A stretch of 64,000 nt of DNA, taken from Planctomycetota bacterium. Lineage in GTDB: Bacteria > Planctomycetota > GCA-2746535. Location: contig NVWA01000029.1 of the NCBI GenBank assembly GCA_002746535.1, positions 22,381 to 86,380 on the forward strand. Direction: 5' to 3'. Below, piece by piece: positions 63,798 to 64,000 of this stretch. Below the pieces are notes generated by a model that worked only from the letters and a program-made list of their open reading frames with translations, had not been told where the DNA came from and ran no database searches. Made by a program: the position numbers and the translations under genes. Within the stretch, counting starts at the first letter, position 1; each line of letters starts with the position of its first letter.

Positions 63798-64000
63798 TTA
63801 TTCTTGCGTCTCTGTTTTGATTGGCTTGTTGTTTTCAAACAGTTCTCTTCTTTGAAAATTTCCTTTTTCATTGTAGTATTCTTTTTTGTTAAGGGCGCCG
63901 TCTTTATTATATACAAATGATGAGATTGGAACCCCAAACTCCCACTGCTGAATGCAATAACTACTACCATCTCTCATCCACCAAAATAATTTTCCATGCT
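63798..64000 (-). CDS. C-terminal part of a YwqK/MORN_2-family gene (cut by window edge)
   Basis: The minus-strand frame enters at the window edge and reads HGKLFWWMRDGSSYCIQQW, then 'FVYNKDGALNKKEYYNEKG', 'NFQRRELFENNKPIKTETQE' and TAA at 63798. This is the standard family tail. A longer open frame over the same bases in another frame is spurious. Confidence 0.8.
   Translation of the reverse strand, partial: HGKLFWWMRDGSSYCIQQWEFGVPISSFVYNKDGALNKKEYYNEKGNFQRRELFENNKPIKTETQE

Noticed and set aside
63785..63970. 61-codon minus-strand frame at the window end
   Set aside because: It overlaps, in another frame, the tail of a MORN-family gene whose conserved residues are clear. It is a shadow.
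40776..64000. YwqK-family proteins as true antitoxins of toxin-antitoxin pairs
   Set aside because: The family name comes from automatic annotation. Most copies carry an N-terminal membrane helix, follow each other in tandem, and no recurring small toxin gene sits beside them.
1..64000. tRNA, rRNA or other structured RNA genes
   Set aside because: No cloverleaf or rRNA-like segment was noticed by eye; a tRNAscan-SE or Rfam search would be needed to be sure.

Overview
The window looks like chromosomal DNA of an AT-rich bacterium of the PVC group, most likely Lentisphaerota (Lentisphaera-like). The evidence is two very large Ser/Thr kinases with the 'DWG' variant of the DFG motif fused to TPR domains, a Cys-type sulfatase, a GntR-headed LacI-type regulator, a PQQ-like propeller fused to a methyltransferase-like domain, a Reg_prop propeller lipoprotein, and integron gene cassettes. 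The assignment is inferred from protein families. No rRNA or tRNA gene was seen.

Layout. 0-15 kb: kinase/TPR protein, two stand-alone receiver proteins, a sulfatase, and a tight three-gene minus-strand operon (secreted transglutaminase-like protein, AONS-type PLP enzyme, large secreted CBM/hydrolase-fold protein) below a GntR/LacI regulator. 15.5-22.6 kb: an integron cassette array on the plus strand, in which small unrelated genes (three GNATs, an endonuclease/phosphatase, two BamE-like proteins, an SGNH hydrolase, YwbE, a large TPR/transglutaminase protein) are separated by folded attC sites. 22.6-36.4 kb: large secreted proteins, a zinc metallopeptidase gene split by an in-frame TAA, a lipoprotein/ankyrin/membrane trio, a second kinase/TPR protein, and several gene fragments. 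36.4-39.9 kb: a second cassette array (nucleotidyltransferase, DUF2004, NUDIX and others). No integrase gene lies in the window. Both arrays begin with the same ~170-bp repeat, which carries a promoter-like sequence, and end in the same ~150-bp hairpin-bearing element. A third fragment of that end element lies at 45.6 kb and a lone cassette at 42.2-42.6 kb.

40.8-64 kb: mostly minus strand, an expanded family of YwqK/MORN_2-repeat proteins. They share an almost invariant N-terminal membrane segment and a conserved C-terminal tail but have variable middles. Full copies are mixed with frameshifted copies, isolated 5' ends and isolated 3' tails. A conserved leader with a TATAAT-like box lies upstream of most copies and also upstream of unrelated genes (lipoprotein, membrane protein, secreted protein). 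A related TATACT-type motif precedes another group (epimerase, Reg_prop propeller, outer-membrane barrel). Embedded here are a PadR/HAAS-signal-peptidase pair, a PHP-domain gene, and a sigma-54 activator divergent from a halogenase-like flavoenzyme that has a good -24/-12 promoter.

Overall, two kinds of modular gene turnover sit side by side: attC-based cassettes on the plus strand and a leader/tail-bounded, apparently homology-driven array on the minus strand. Fragments of the second system lie next to the ends of the first. That interplay is the most unusual aspect of the window.
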